The notes: generated by a model not told the origin, from the sequence alone. Shown: positions 33,506 to 43,861, numbered from the stretch's first letter. The stretch is 64,000 bases of DNA from an uncultured Bacteroides sp. (GCF_958445495.1 NZ_CAUCSQ010000012.1:1-64000), one strand, 5' to 3'. Program-made: numbers and translations.

Positions 33506-34498
33506 ATGGAAAAAAGAGAAATGTGGAATCTGATAATAGCCCGCCTGGAGAATACGATTACTTCCGGAGAGGATTGTAAGTTGGAAGAATGGCTGAAAGA
33601 GGAAGAACACCGTAAGTTGTTTGACGAAGTTTCCGATTTATGGAAAAAGGCGCAACAGCGTTCGGGCAGCTATGCTCCCAGTGCGGAACTTTATTGGGAA
33701 CGTTTGGCTAATCGTCTGGATTTACCTGCATCGCATAAGAAACAGGGTTTTTATTCCATGAAGCTTTTCTATCGGATGGCGGCTTGTATTGCTGTATTGG
33801 CAGTGCTTTCGTTCTCTTTCTACGGAGGTGTGAAATTGTTTATGCAGGAGGAGTTGCTGGAACAGTGCTATACGAATGTCAGCGGAAAGTCTAAGGTCGA
33901 ATTGCCGGACGGAACGGTTGTCTGGCTACATTCGGGCACTAAGTTGACGTATAATTCAGCTTCCTGGAAAAAAGACCGCTCTGTCAATCTCGAAGGAGAG
34001 GCTTATTTTGAGGTTGCGAAGAACGCGGAACAGCGTTTTGTCGTCCATACGGGAGATGTGAACATTACGGTGTACGGAACGAAATTCAATGTCGCTTCAA
34101 TACCCGGTTCGGATAATGTCAATGTCAGTTTGTTGGAAGGCTCGGTAGCGCTTACCACCCGGACGAAAGATAAAAAGTTCTTTCTTAAACCGGGAGAAAG
34201 GGCCACTTATGACAAAAAAAGCCGCCAAGTGCTGATTACGGAGGATGAAGTGGAAATGAATGCGGCTTGGGCGACTCCTACAGTACGTTTCTCCGGACAA
34301 ACGCTGCGCGAGGTGTGTGAGGTGCTTTCTCACCGATTTGACATTCATGTCGAGGTGGCTCCGGAAGTGGGCGACCAATATACCTATACATTTACTTTGC
34401 ATGATGAGAATATTGTTGAGATTTTGGAGATGATTTCAAGCATCCATTCTATCCGCTATTCTTTGAAAAATGATGGAACGATCGTTGTAACAAAATAG
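33506..34498 (+). CDS. FecR-family anti-sigma factor
   Basis: 330 residues. A cytoplasmic N-terminal sigma-binding part (about 1-85) is followed by one membrane segment (about 88-110: ACIAVLAVLSFSFYGGV), a periplasmic FecR domain (about 120-220: VELPDGTVVWLHSGTKLTYNS, LEGEAYFEVAKNAEQRFVV, VYGTKFNVAS) and the C-terminal DUF4974 domain (about 255-328: VRFSGQTLREVCEVLSHRF). It would hold the ECF sigma factor until the N-terminal STN domain of the SusC protein downstream signals that ligand is being carried. All three partners (sigma, anti-sigma, STN-SusC) are present and in order. Confidence 0.94.
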   Translation: MEKREMWNLIIARLENTITSGEDCKLEEWLKEEEHRKLFDEVSDLWKKAQQRSGSYAPSAELYWERLANRLDLPASHKKQGFYSMKLFYRMAACIAVLAVLSFSFYGGVKLFMQEELLEQCYTNVSGKSKVELPDGTVVWLHSGTKLTYNSASWKKDRSVNLEGEAYFEVAKNAEQRFVVHTGDVNITVYGTKFNVASIPGSDNVNVSLLEGSVALTTRTKDKKFFLKPGERATYDKKSRQVLITEDEVEMNAAWATPTVRFSGQTLREVCEVLSHRFDIHVEVAPEVGDQYTYTFTLHDENIVEILEMISSIHSIRYSLKNDGTIVVTK

Positions 34499-34651
34499 AG
34501 AATTAATCCTTTAAATGTAACTGCCATGAATATAAATAAGAAGAAAGTATAGCAATAGAAAAAAGCTTGTGTGCGTTCACGGACGAAGAATGCCACATTG
34601 AGAGGGAAATATGTATCTAATACTGAAAACTCAATAAAGATAATTACTCTT

Positions 34652-37600
34652 ATGAATTATTATTTAAAAAGAATTTATTTAATAGCCATCCTGACTTTTA
34701 TTTCTGTAGGGATATATGCACAAAGCGGAACGGAAAAAATCACTGTTTCTTTTAAGGACATCTCTTTGAAAGAAGCTATGCCTATGATAGAGGAAGTATC
34801 CGCTTATACGTTTTTTTATGATGCGACGGAAACCGATTTGGAACAACATGTGAGCCTGACGGCCAATAATGAAGAAATACGTCTGGCGTTACGCCGTATG
34901 TTTGGGCCGACCAACTTATCGTTTAAATTTTCCAAAAAACAGATTCTTCTAATACCCAAACAGGTCACTGCTGTGAAGAAGGGGAAAGCCAAGACTGTGA
35001 CCGGAATGGTAACTGACGAGGCCGGCGAACCGGTTATCGGAGCTACCGTCATGGTGAAAGGAACCGTGAACGGAACTTTGACCGATCTTGACGGTAAATA
35101 CTCAATCCAGGCCGCAGAGGGCGAGACATTGGAATTCCGTTACATCGGTTATAACGGAGTGGAACAGAAAGTAAAAAAAGAGAGTGTCATCAATGTCGCT
35201 TTGGCAGAAAGCAATGTCAATCTGGACGATGTCGTGGTCATCGGCTACGGCTCACAGAAAAAGGAGAGTGTGGTATCTTCCGTCAATTCCATCAAGGTTG
35301 CGGACATTGCCATGCCTACCCGTAGTTTGTCCAATATGATTGGAGGACAGATAGCCGGTGTGATTTCCATTCAGACTTCCGGCGAACCGGGTAACGATGA
35401 TGCCAGTTTCTGGATACGCGGACAAAGTTCTTATGCGGGAGGAACCAGCCCGTTGGTATTGGTAGACGGTGTGCCGCGTAGCATGAATGACCTTGATACC
35501 GATGAAATAGAATCTTTTACCGTACTGAAAGATGCTGCCGCTACGGCGGTGTATGGTTCGGAAGGTGCGAACGGCGTAGTTCTGATTACGACCAAGCGCG
35601 GGCGTGCTGAAAAAACAAAAGTTTCGTTCAATGCCCAGTACAGTATCGCCACTCCGATTCGCATGCCTGAACTGATGAATTCATGGGATTACCTTTCAAT
35701 GTATAATGAGGCTGCATGGAACGACGCGGGAAATCCGGATTGGGATGCCTATATGTCGAATGATGCCCCGTACAGTCAGGAAATATTGGATTTATACCGT
35801 TCGGGAGCAGACCCGGATTTGTATCCGAATGCTATTTGGACCGATATGTTGAAATCACATACGCAGAACCAGCGTTATACGATTAACTTCCGCGGCGGTT
35901 CGGAAAAAACGAAGTTTTTCGTATCCGGCGCTTATTACAGTGAAGATGGTATTTTCAAATCAAATCCTTTGGGAGACTATAATGCCAATATCGGGTTGAA
36001 GCGTTATAATCTTCGTTCCAATGTGGATATGGACTTGACTCCTACGACCAAATTGTCTGTTGATATCAGCGGCCAGTACAGGACAAAGAACAATCCGGGA
36101 AATTCTTCGGAAACGATATTTGCGCATATTCTCCGTGTGCCGACACATGTGGTTCCGTTTTACTACTCGGACGGTTCGGCTTCTGCCATGAGCGGTGAGG
36201 GAGACGGGCGTTACAATCCGTACACATTGTTGAATTATTCCGGTTATTCCAAATCATGGTCCGCTGCCTTGCAGTCAAAAGCCACTTTAAGGCAAAAGTT
36301 GGATTTTATCACTAAAGGATTGTCCGTGCAGGGAAGTATCAGCTTTGACGCCAATTTCACCTCCAGCTATTCGCGTGCCATGACTCCCGCTAAATACAAT
36401 GCTACCGGCCGTAATGAAGACGGAAGTCTGATTAAGGAAAAAATAGGGGATGAGACAGCTTTGGGCAATCCCAAAGCGGGGACTCCGAGCGGTTCGAAAA
36501 AGATTTATATCGAAGCACAGTTGAACTATGAACGTGTTTTTAACAAGAAACATGCCGTAACGGGGGTATTGGTCTATAACCAGAAAGAAACGCAAAAACA
36601 GGGTTCTTGGACTTCCGCCGGAAAAGCCAGCATATCAGGGGATGATTTGTTGCCTTACCGTAAACAGAATGTCGTGATGCGCGGTTCGTACACTTATGAC
36701 GGCCGCTATATCCTGGAAGCCAGTTTTGGTGCGACAGGCAGTGAAAACTTTGCCTCAGGCCATCGTTGGGGTATTTTCCCTGCAGTAGGTGGCGCATGGA
36801 ATGTGCATGCCGAGAAATTTATGCAAAAAGACAACGTGTTGAATATTATCAATAAACTGCGTTTGAGGGCGTCTTACGGTTTGACCGGAAATGACGATAC
36901 GGGACAAGACCGGTTTATTTACCGCGAAGTGTTGACGGACAGCGGAGATAAATATTTGGGAATGACCGGTGCCGGCGGCTCATTGACTGATAATTACGGT
37001 AAAATATATGAGAGTACGTTCGCCGCTCCCAATCTTTCGTGGGAGATAGAAAAGAAAGCCAACTTCGGTATTGATTTGGGTTTGTTCCGCGGACGTGTTG
37101 ACATTACAGCCGATTATTTCACCAATCGCCGTGAGAATATCCTGATACAGCGTATTACTCTTCCTTCGGCTACCGGATTCCGCGAGACTCCGTGGCAGAA
37201 TTTTGGTGTGACGACGAACAAAGGTTTTGACGCAAGCCTTGTGTTCAAGCACAACATCGGCAAAGATTGGATGATTTCGGCCAGAGGAAATATCACTTAT
37301 GCCGTGAATAAGATTGTGGAACAGGATGAAATTCCGCAAAAATATGCCTGGTTACAGCAAACGGGTTCTTCTATCGGAGTGAATAAGATATATGTGGCGG
37401 ACGGATTGTTTACCGAAGACGACTTTAATATTACGACCAATGCGGACGGAAGCCATAGTTATGAGTTGAAAGACGGTATTCCGACTTTTACGAAAAATGT
37501 AATGCCCGGAGATATCAAATATAAGGATTTGAATGAAGACGGCGTTATCGACCAATATGACCAGACTTATTATGCGGGTAACCACCCCAATAATCCGCAG

Positions 37601-38089
37601 ATTGTATATGGTTTTGGTATTAATGTGCAGTATAAAGGCATTTATGCCGGCCTGTTCTTCCAGGGAGTGGGCAAACGTTCGCTGAACTTGAATTATCAGA
37701 CAGCCTATTTTATGCCGTTCATCAACGGAGTAGACGCTTCATCCGCCCGAATAGAAGCTGTGGACCACTGGAACGCCAGCAATCCGGGTAATACCGATGT
37801 ACTGTACCCGCGTTTGCATACCACCAAAAACGACAATAATAATTTGGCAAGTACGTGGTGGTATCGCAGCGGAGATTATCTGCGTCTGAAAAATGTCGAA
37901 TTAGGTTATCAGTTTGACAAGAAGATAGTACGTAGGATGAGGATGGAGAATTTGCGTATTTACGTGCAGGGTACCAATGTGGCGATGTTGTTTGATAAAG
38001 TGAAGTATTGGGACCCGGAAGTGGGAAACAGCGGTTCCCGCTACCCGATTAATGCTACATGGACTTTGGGCTTGGACGTGACGTTTTAA
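34652..38089 (+). CDS. SusC/RagA-family TonB-dependent transducer with STN domain
   Basis: 1145 residues: signal peptide (MNYYLKRIYLIAILTFISV..., ending near GIYAQ), secretin/TonB short N-terminal (STN) domain (about 28-105), carboxypeptidase-regulatory-like domain (about 115-195: VTGMVTDEAGEPVIGATV), linker VVVIGYGSQKKES, plug (FWIRGQSSYAGGTSPLVLVDG, GANGVVLITTKRG) and barrel ending LGLDVTF. The STN domain marks it as a signalling transducer for the FecR/sigma pair just upstream. The start at 34652 is the ATG that opens the signal peptide; the longer frame from 34571 adds 27 non-signal residues. It lies 21 bp before its SusD partner. Confidence 0.93.
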   Translation: MNYYLKRIYLIAILTFISVGIYAQSGTEKITVSFKDISLKEAMPMIEEVSAYTFFYDATETDLEQHVSLTANNEEIRLALRRMFGPTNLSFKFSKKQILLIPKQVTAVKKGKAKTVTGMVTDEAGEPVIGATVMVKGTVNGTLTDLDGKYSIQAAEGETLEFRYIGYNGVEQKVKKESVINVALAESNVNLDDVVVIGYGSQKKESVVSSVNSIKVADIAMPTRSLSNMIGGQIAGVISIQTSGEPGNDDASFWIRGQSSYAGGTSPLVLVDGVPRSMNDLDTDEIESFTVLKDAAATAVYGSEGANGVVLITTKRGRAEKTKVSFNAQYSIATPIRMPELMNSWDYLSMYNEAAWNDAGNPDWDAYMSNDAPYSQEILDLYRSGADPDLYPNAIWTDMLKSHTQNQRYTINFRGGSEKTKFFVSGAYYSEDGIFKSNPLGDYNANIGLKRYNLRSNVDMDLTPTTKLSVDISGQYRTKNNPGNSSETIFAHILRVPTHVVPFYYSDGSASAMSGEGDGRYNPYTLLNYSGYSKSWSAALQSKATLRQKLDFITKGLSVQGSISFDANFTSSYSRAMTPAKYNATGRNEDGSLIKEKIGDETALGNPKAGTPSGSKKIYIEAQLNYERVFNKKHAVTGVLVYNQKETQKQGSWTSAGKASISGDDLLPYRKQNVVMRGSYTYDGRYILEASFGATGSENFASGHRWGIFPAVGGAWNVHAEKFMQKDNVLNIINKLRLRASYGLTGNDDTGQDRFIYREVLTDSGDKYLGMTGAGGSLTDNYGKIYESTFAAPNLSWEIEKKANFGIDLGLFRGRVDITADYFTNRRENILIQRITLPSATGFRETPWQNFGVTTNKGFDASLVFKHNIGKDWMISARGNITYAVNKIVEQDEIPQKYAWLQQTGSSIGVNKIYVADGLFTEDDFNITTNADGSHSYELKDGIPTFTKNVMPGDIKYKDLNEDGVIDQYDQTYYAGNHPNNPQIVYGFGINVQYKGIYAGLFFQGVGKRSLNLNYQTAYFMPFINGVDASSARIEAVDHWNASNPGNTDVLYPRLHTTKNDNNNLASTWWYRSGDYLRLKNVELGYQFDKKIVRRMRMENLRIYVQGTNVAMLFDKVKYWDPEVGNSGSRYPINATWTLGLDVTF

Positions 38090-38110
38090 CAATTAAGAAA
38101 AGGAAGAATT

Positions 38111-40171
38111 ATGAAACTATCAAAAATTATATATACCGCAGCGTTGGCTGCCGTGACAGGTATTTCGTTCAGTTCCTGCAATGATTATCTGGACGTGTCA
38201 AAGGAACTTTCGCAAAATCTGAACAAAGACCAGGTTTTTTCCAATTGGGATTATCTGAAACAATGGTATGGGGAAATTTACAATACAATGCCCAACTATT
38301 CGGAAACGGGATTGGATGTGTATAAAACCCAGGGTGGTTTTGTCGGGTCGTGGGCTATCTATTCCGGCGAGCTGGTTTGCGCCCATCCCAGTGTGCTGAG
38401 CTATGGAACGAATACGTTTACCCCCAGCAATACGCCATTCAACCGTTGGGCAAGCTGTTACAAGGAAATACGTCAGGCTATGATATTTCTGGATAGATGC
38501 CCGGATACGGTGGGAGACCCCAGTGACCGTACCAATTATAAAGACGAGGCGACAATGCGCCGTTATAAAGCGGATGCTGTGTTCCTGATAGCTTATAATT
38601 ATTTCTTGATGTTTGAGTTGTACGGGCCTACCCCGATTATAGAGGAGGTTGCAGACCCTGAGGCTGAAAACCTGGATTATGCCCGTGCGTCTGTCGATGA
38701 AATGGTACAATATATCGACGGTTTGCTGGAATCGGTGATTAGCGGCGAATATGCCGGCGCTCTTCCCGATACTTATACTTATGGAGACGACGGCGCCGAC
38801 TATTATTATAAAGAAATGCTTCGTCCTTCTAAAATCGCGGCAATGGCATTGCGTGCGCGTTTGTGGGTATATGCGGCTTCGCCTTTGTATAACGGCGGTT
38901 TTGAGGAAGCATTATCGCTGGTCGATAAAAGCGGAAAACGGCTGTTCCCCGATTACGATGCGGGCAAATGGCAAACGGCTAAAGAACGCTTGGAAGATTT
39001 GCTGGAGTTTGCCCGACAAAACGGATTGGAACTTTATAAGTCATACGATGACGATGGTACATTGAATCCGCATTTGTCCGTTTATGAACTGTTCCAGCAA
39101 ATGAACCGGGAAATTATCTGGGCGAATCCCAATAACGATTATTCCTCGATTAGTTCATTGATGGAAGCGCGTACGGCCCCTTATTCGTTGGGATATGCCT
39201 CTTCTATCGGCGGTAATGTAGGCCCTTACCAGGAATTGGTGGATTTGTTCTTTACCAAGAACGGCCTGCCGATTGATGAAGACCCGGAATATAATGAAGA
39301 CGGTTTCACTAATTTTGAAAATCCCTGTACGAATCTGAAGAAGGGGAATATTTCAAAGAAACATGTCGACAAGCATATCTTTAATATGTATGTTGACCGT
39401 GAACCCCGTTTCTATGCGGACATCACTTATCAGGGAAAAAGCTGGCATATACAACCGGTGGGCTATGCCGATTGGGGAGCATATTTCGCAAAAAGCGAGA
39501 AGTCTTCTTATAAAGGTACGGATACCTATGCCCGTTCAGGTTATCTGTTGTACAAGTTCAATAACCGTAATTTGATGAAAGGCGGCAGCTATTCCACTTC
39601 CTGGAGGCGTCCGTGGATTTATTTCCGTCTGGCGGATTTCTATCTGTACTATGCGGAGGTATGTAATGAAATCAATCCGGGAGACCCGAACATTATCAAA
39701 TATCTCGATATGGTTCGTGAACGTGCCGGTATTCCGGGATATCAGGAACTGCAAAACGCCGGGACAAAGACGGATGTCATAGGTAGCCAGGATGCACAGC
39801 GTGAGGCTATTTACCGCGAACGCATCATCGAGATGTTCGGCGAAGGCAATTATTATTTCGATATGCACCGCTGGATGCGTGCCGGATGGACACGCGACGA
39901 GTCCGGAAATTTGATTAAAGACAATGAAGATAAGGATTTGATTCGCAGAGGTATGGATATCGACTATGTCACTGTGGAAGAGTTTACCGATACGTCACGT
40001 AAAGTGGCCAAAACCTTCAATGACAAAATTGGCGAAGGTTCTTATTACAACCGCGTGGTGTTGGATAAGTTCCCGTGGAAAAAAGCCATGTTGTTCTATC
40101 CTGTACCTTATAACGAGATGCAGAAGAGCGAGTTGACCGTTCAAAATCCCTTGTGGGATGTTTCTGAATAA
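38111..40171 (+). CDS. SusD/RagB-family surface glycan-binding lipoprotein (large)
   Basis: 686 residues, long for SusD (usual range roughly 500-650). Lipobox at Cys23 (SFSSC), then NDYLDVSKELSQNLNKDQVF, TPR helices (MRRYKADAVFLIAYNYFLMFELYGPTPI) and the C-terminal RagB/SusD region (REAIYRERIIEMFGEGNYYFDMHRWMRA). Forms the lid of the STN-type SusC encoded 21 bp upstream. Two hairpins follow its stop before the enzyme genes. Confidence 0.93.
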   Translation: MKLSKIIYTAALAAVTGISFSSCNDYLDVSKELSQNLNKDQVFSNWDYLKQWYGEIYNTMPNYSETGLDVYKTQGGFVGSWAIYSGELVCAHPSVLSYGTNTFTPSNTPFNRWASCYKEIRQAMIFLDRCPDTVGDPSDRTNYKDEATMRRYKADAVFLIAYNYFLMFELYGPTPIIEEVADPEAENLDYARASVDEMVQYIDGLLESVISGEYAGALPDTYTYGDDGADYYYKEMLRPSKIAAMALRARLWVYAASPLYNGGFEEALSLVDKSGKRLFPDYDAGKWQTAKERLEDLLEFARQNGLELYKSYDDDGTLNPHLSVYELFQQMNREIIWANPNNDYSSISSLMEARTAPYSLGYASSIGGNVGPYQELVDLFFTKNGLPIDEDPEYNEDGFTNFENPCTNLKKGNISKKHVDKHIFNMYVDREPRFYADITYQGKSWHIQPVGYADWGAYFAKSEKSSYKGTDTYARSGYLLYKFNNRNLMKGGSYSTSWRRPWIYFRLADFYLYYAEVCNEINPGDPNIIKYLDMVRERAGIPGYQELQNAGTKTDVIGSQDAQREAIYRERIIEMFGEGNYYFDMHRWMRAGWTRDESGNLIKDNEDKDLIRRGMDIDYVTVEEFTDTSRKVAKTFNDKIGEGSYYNRVVLDKFPWKKAMLFYPVPYNEMQKSELTVQNPLWDVSE

Positions 40172-40194
40172 TATGCCGGTAGATTGTCATAGTT

Positions 40195-40267
40195 GGCCGT
40201 TTTCAGGGAAGAAACTTGAAACGGCCGGCTATGAGCCGGTCTTCCGAACCGGACTTCCGGTCGGAAG
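40195..40267 (+). promoter_or_regulatory. Tandem hairpins between susD-like and GH105 genes
   Basis: Stem 1: GGCCGTTTTCA (40195-40205) with TGAAACGGCC (40217-40226). Stem 2: CTTCCGAACCGG (from 40241) with CCGGTCGGAAG (to 40267), one bulged A. A third stem, CCGGC/GCCGG at 40224-40238, overlaps stem 1, so the two exclude each other. No T-run follows. They probably cap the susCD message or attenuate the enzyme genes; a role as partial terminator is inferred. Confidence 0.5.
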
Positions 40268-40379
40268 ATAATGTTAAAATATGAGCAGGGTATAATATTT
40301 TGATATAGTTTATGTAAATTCGCAGGTACTTTGTTTTTTATCAAATATATCTGCATACCTAGTTAAAGAAAAATTTAGA

Positions 40380-41486
40380 ATGAGAAGAATCGCACTAACA
40401 GTTCTGTTGTCCTGTGGCATTTGTTTCTGTGCTATGGGAGAAACATTCGACAAGAATGCCGTGAAAAGTGAAATGAAACGTGTGGCCGACTGGCAAATCG
40501 AACATTTCGAAAAACCGCAACACTACTATGATTTAAATTGGACAAATGCCCCGCTTTATATGGGAATGCTGGACTGGGCGGAACTGACGGAAAAGGAAAC
40601 CGGTGACAGCCAATACTATAAATGGGTGAACCGTATCGGTTGGCGTAACCATTACCAGATGGATAAATGGATGTATCATGCAGACCATATTGCGGTGGGA
40701 CAACCGTTTATAGAACTTTATCTGAAATATAAAGACCGCCGGATGATTGCGCCGGTAATGGCACGCGCCAATTGGATTGTGGAACATCCTTTGGACACTT
40801 CTTTGGAGTTGGACTATGGGAAGGCGGAGACACTGGACCGCTGGTCGTGGTGTGATGCGTTGTTTATGGCCCCTCCCGTATATGCCAAGCTCTATGCCAT
40901 GACAAAAGATAAAAAATACCTGGATTTCATGAATAAGGAATACAACGTTACGTATAATTATTTGTACGATAAAGACGAACATTTGTTTTACCGGGACTGG
41001 AGGTATTTTACAAAGCGCGAAGCCAACGGAAAGAAAGTCTTTTGGGGACGGGGCAATGCATGGGTAGTCGCAGGGCTGGCGGAAATCCTGAAAGCGTTGC
41101 CTGAGGGTGAATCTTCACGTAAGTTTTATGAAGATTTGTTTATCGAATTGTCCGTCCGTATCGCCGCCCTGCAAGGAAAAGAGGGATATTGGCACGCCAG
41201 CCTGCTGGACCCTGCGTCTTATCCGTCTCCCGAAACGAGCGCTACCGGTTTCATCGTCTATGCTCTGGCTTACGGCATTAACGAAGGCCTGTTGGATAAA
41301 GCGACTTATCTGCCGGTAGTAGAGAAGGGATGGAAGGCTTTGATAGCGGCTTTGGAACCGGACGGAAGGCTGGGTTACGTACAGCCGGTAGGAGCTGACC
41401 CCCGTAAGGTGACTCGCGAAATGAGCGAAGTGTACGGAGTGGGCGCTTTCCTGATGGCAGGATGTGAGATTTATAAAATAAAGTAA
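40380..41486 (+). CDS. GH105 unsaturated uronyl hydrolase
   Basis: 368 residues: Sec signal (ending near CAMGE, residue 21) and an (alpha/alpha)6 barrel of GH105/GH88 type. Family landmarks are WTNAPLYMGMLDWAE (54-68), MYHADHIAVGQPFIELY (98-114), the catalytic Asp159 in RWSWCDALFMAPP, and FWGRGNAWVVAGL. It hydrates the double bond of a 4,5-unsaturated uronic acid at the non-reducing end, the product of a polysaccharide lyase, and so releases it. A PL8 lyase is encoded two genes downstream, giving a logical pair. Known GH105 enzymes act on rhamnogalacturonan, ulvan and arabinogalactan fragments; the sugar here is not known. Confidence 0.92.
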   Translation: MRRIALTVLLSCGICFCAMGETFDKNAVKSEMKRVADWQIEHFEKPQHYYDLNWTNAPLYMGMLDWAELTEKETGDSQYYKWVNRIGWRNHYQMDKWMYHADHIAVGQPFIELYLKYKDRRMIAPVMARANWIVEHPLDTSLELDYGKAETLDRWSWCDALFMAPPVYAKLYAMTKDKKYLDFMNKEYNVTYNYLYDKDEHLFYRDWRYFTKREANGKKVFWGRGNAWVVAGLAEILKALPEGESSRKFYEDLFIELSVRIAALQGKEGYWHASLLDPASYPSPETSATGFIVYALAYGINEGLLDKATYLPVVEKGWKALIAALEPDGRLGYVQPVGADPRKVTREMSEVYGVGAFLMAGCEIYKIK

Positions 41487-41580
41487 TTGACAGTTGTGTG
41501 GATTGGCATCTGTTGATGGAACATTCGCCGGATAGACGAATACTGTCTGTTAATAGTTCTTATTGATAACTGGATAAAAG

Positions 41581-43848
41581 ATGAATAAATTTTTTCGATA
41601 TATGTGTATGCTGGCAGTTGGAGTTGTGTTTGCTGTTACATCGGCAATTGCCAGTCCTCTATCAGTCAAACAGGATATAAACTGGAAAGAGTTCATAGGC
41701 AGGCAAGACATGATATGGGAAACATTGCCTGAGTATTGGTATGAATCCGCTTATATGGGGAACGGAAGGCTGGGACTGATGATTTACAAAGAACCCGGCA
41801 AGAATTACATCCGGTTGGAAACCGGAGATTGCGATGTGCACGACCACCGTAAAGGCGATAATGATTTGTTCAGTATCGGGCGTTTGCTGACCGGGCATTT
41901 CGCTCTGTATCCTAAAGGTGAAATCACGGGCGGAACAATGCGGCTGGATTTGTGGAACGCCGAGACAACGGCCGAAATTAAAACCACTCGCGGTAAAATA
42001 CACTTGCGCAGTTTTGTACACAGTGACAAGATGGTGATTGTCACCAAAGCTGTGGCCGAAGGAGATGAACAAGATTTCACGTGGAAATGGATTCCTGCTT
42101 CATCGGTGAGCCCCCGTTATACTTTTGCCAAGACCGTTGGAAAATGGATTAAAGTTCCTGAAAATTATCCCCTTAACCCTGAACCGGAAATTACGGGGAC
42201 CGATGTGGAAGGGCTGTCTCTCCAGAAGTTGCAGGCGGGAGGCGAAACGGCCGTGGGATGGAAAGAAACGAAAAAAGGAAACGAACGAATCTTGTGGGTA
42301 AATCTGACGCATGCTTATCCGCAAAGCAATGCGACCGATATTTGTCGCGAAGAATTGCAGGAAGCCTTGTCGGAAGGTTATGGAAAATTGCAGCAGTCGC
42401 ATCGTAAATGGTGGAATACCTATTATCCGGAGAGTTTCGTTACGTTGCCCGAAGGAGTGAAAGAAAATTTCTATTGGATACAGATGTACAAACTGGCTTC
42501 CGCCACACGAGGGGATAGGGCGTTGATAGATTGTACCGGGCCTTGGCTGACAGTCACACCCTGGCCTAATGCCTGGTGGAATTTGAATGTGCAGTTGACA
42601 TACTGGCCGCTGAATGCCGCCAATCGCCTCCATCTGGCGGGTTCATTGGAAAATGCATTGTATAACAATATCGAACAGTTGCGGAACAATCTGCCGGAGG
42701 CCTATCGCCATGACGCTTTGGGACTGGGACGTACCACTAATTTCCATTGTGCTTCACAGCAGGTCGGGATTCCCGGAGTAGACGAAAAAGCGGAAGTGGG
42801 CAATCTGACATGGGCCTGCCATAGCCTGTGGCTGATTTACCGTCACAAGATGGACGATACTTTGCTTCGCGAAAAGCTCTTTCCCCTGTTGAAAGGGGCG
42901 GTCAACTATTATCTGCATTTCCTGCGTGAAGAACCGGACGGCAAACTTCACCTTCCTGCTACTTATTCGCCGGAATACGGTAGCGCCGAAGATTGTAATT
43001 ACGACCTCGCTTTGTTGAGGTGGGGTTGCCGGACATTGATAGAGTCTGCCGGACGTCTGCATGTGGACGACCCGCTTCTCCCGGCATGGAAGAATGTTTT
43101 GGAAAAGCTGGCGCCTTATCCGCAGGATGAAAACGGGTTGTTTATAGGACGTAACACGCCTTATGCTTTCTCTCACCGCCATTATTCCCATCTGCTGGCC
43201 GCGTATCCCTTGTATCTTTTGAATAAGGAACGTAAGGAGGATGTGGAACTGATAGAAAACTCCCTTCGTTTTTGGCAGGAGAAGACCGGAGCGCACCAGG
43301 GGTATTCATTGACAGGCGCTTCTTCCATCTCGTCCGCACTGGGAAAGGGAAATGATGCGTTGGCTTATCTGAATAAATTATTCGGACGTTTCTTGAGCGT
43401 CAATACTTTATATCGTGAATCGGGGCCGGTGATAGAAACTCCTTTATCGGGCGCACAGTCCATCCACGATATGTTATTGCAGAGTTGGGGAGGGAAAATA
43501 CGTGTCTTTCCTGCTATGCCGGATGCATGGCGGAATGCGGCTTATGGCAATATGCTGACGGAAGGAGCTTTTACGGTTTCTGCAAAGAGAAAAGACGGAA
43601 AAACCGAATTTATAGAGATAAAAAGCCTTGCAGGAGAACCTTGCGTGTTGGTGACGGATATTCCTAATCCTTTGTTTAAGGGACAGCGGCAATTCAACGT
43701 TGAACCTTGCGGGGAGAATACCTGGAAGGTGGATTTGCGGAAAGGGGAAGCAATGGTTGTTTATCCTGAAGGTACATCGCCCGATTTTTGCATTCGTCCG
43801 GTAGATAATGGAGAGGGACATCACTTCGGAAAGAAAAATAAGAAATAA
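41581..43848 (+). CDS. GH95-like glycoside hydrolase (alpha-L-fucosidase/alpha-L-galactosidase superfamily)
   Basis: 755 residues: Sec signal (ending near SAIAS), N-terminal beta-sandwich starting with the GH95 hallmark GNGRLGLMIY (60-69), an (alpha/alpha)6 barrel (about 285-640) and a C-terminal beta-domain. Equivalents of the GH95 catalytic set are visible: Asn334 and Asn336 in WWNLNVQLTYWP (the paired Asn base) and Glu465 in TYSPEYG (acid). The Asp that normally activates the Asn pair (family motif QIDGNFG, before MLLQS) aligns with Glu619 (VIETPLSG), so that loop is diverged. It probably removes alpha-L-fucose, alpha-L-galactose or a similar sugar, but the changed loop allows a different specificity. 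Confidence 0.75.
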   Translation: MNKFFRYMCMLAVGVVFAVTSAIASPLSVKQDINWKEFIGRQDMIWETLPEYWYESAYMGNGRLGLMIYKEPGKNYIRLETGDCDVHDHRKGDNDLFSIGRLLTGHFALYPKGEITGGTMRLDLWNAETTAEIKTTRGKIHLRSFVHSDKMVIVTKAVAEGDEQDFTWKWIPASSVSPRYTFAKTVGKWIKVPENYPLNPEPEITGTDVEGLSLQKLQAGGETAVGWKETKKGNERILWVNLTHAYPQSNATDICREELQEALSEGYGKLQQSHRKWWNTYYPESFVTLPEGVKENFYWIQMYKLASATRGDRALIDCTGPWLTVTPWPNAWWNLNVQLTYWPLNAANRLHLAGSLENALYNNIEQLRNNLPEAYRHDALGLGRTTNFHCASQQVGIPGVDEKAEVGNLTWACHSLWLIYRHKMDDTLLREKLFPLLKGAVNYYLHFLREEPDGKLHLPATYSPEYGSAEDCNYDLALLRWGCRTLIESAGRLHVDDPLLPAWKNVLEKLAPYPQDENGLFIGRNTPYAFSHRHYSHLLAAYPLYLLNKERKEDVELIENSLRFWQEKTGAHQGYSLTGASSISSALGKGNDALAYLNKLFGRFLSVNTLYRESGPVIETPLSGAQSIHDMLLQSWGGKIRVFPAMPDAWRNAAYGNMLTEGAFTVSAKRKDGKTEFIEIKSLAGEPCVLVTDIPNPLFKGQRQFNVEPCGENTWKVDLRKGEAMVVYPEGTSPDFCIRPVDNGEGHHFGKKNKK

Positions 43849-43861
43849 TTTTATTGGGTGT

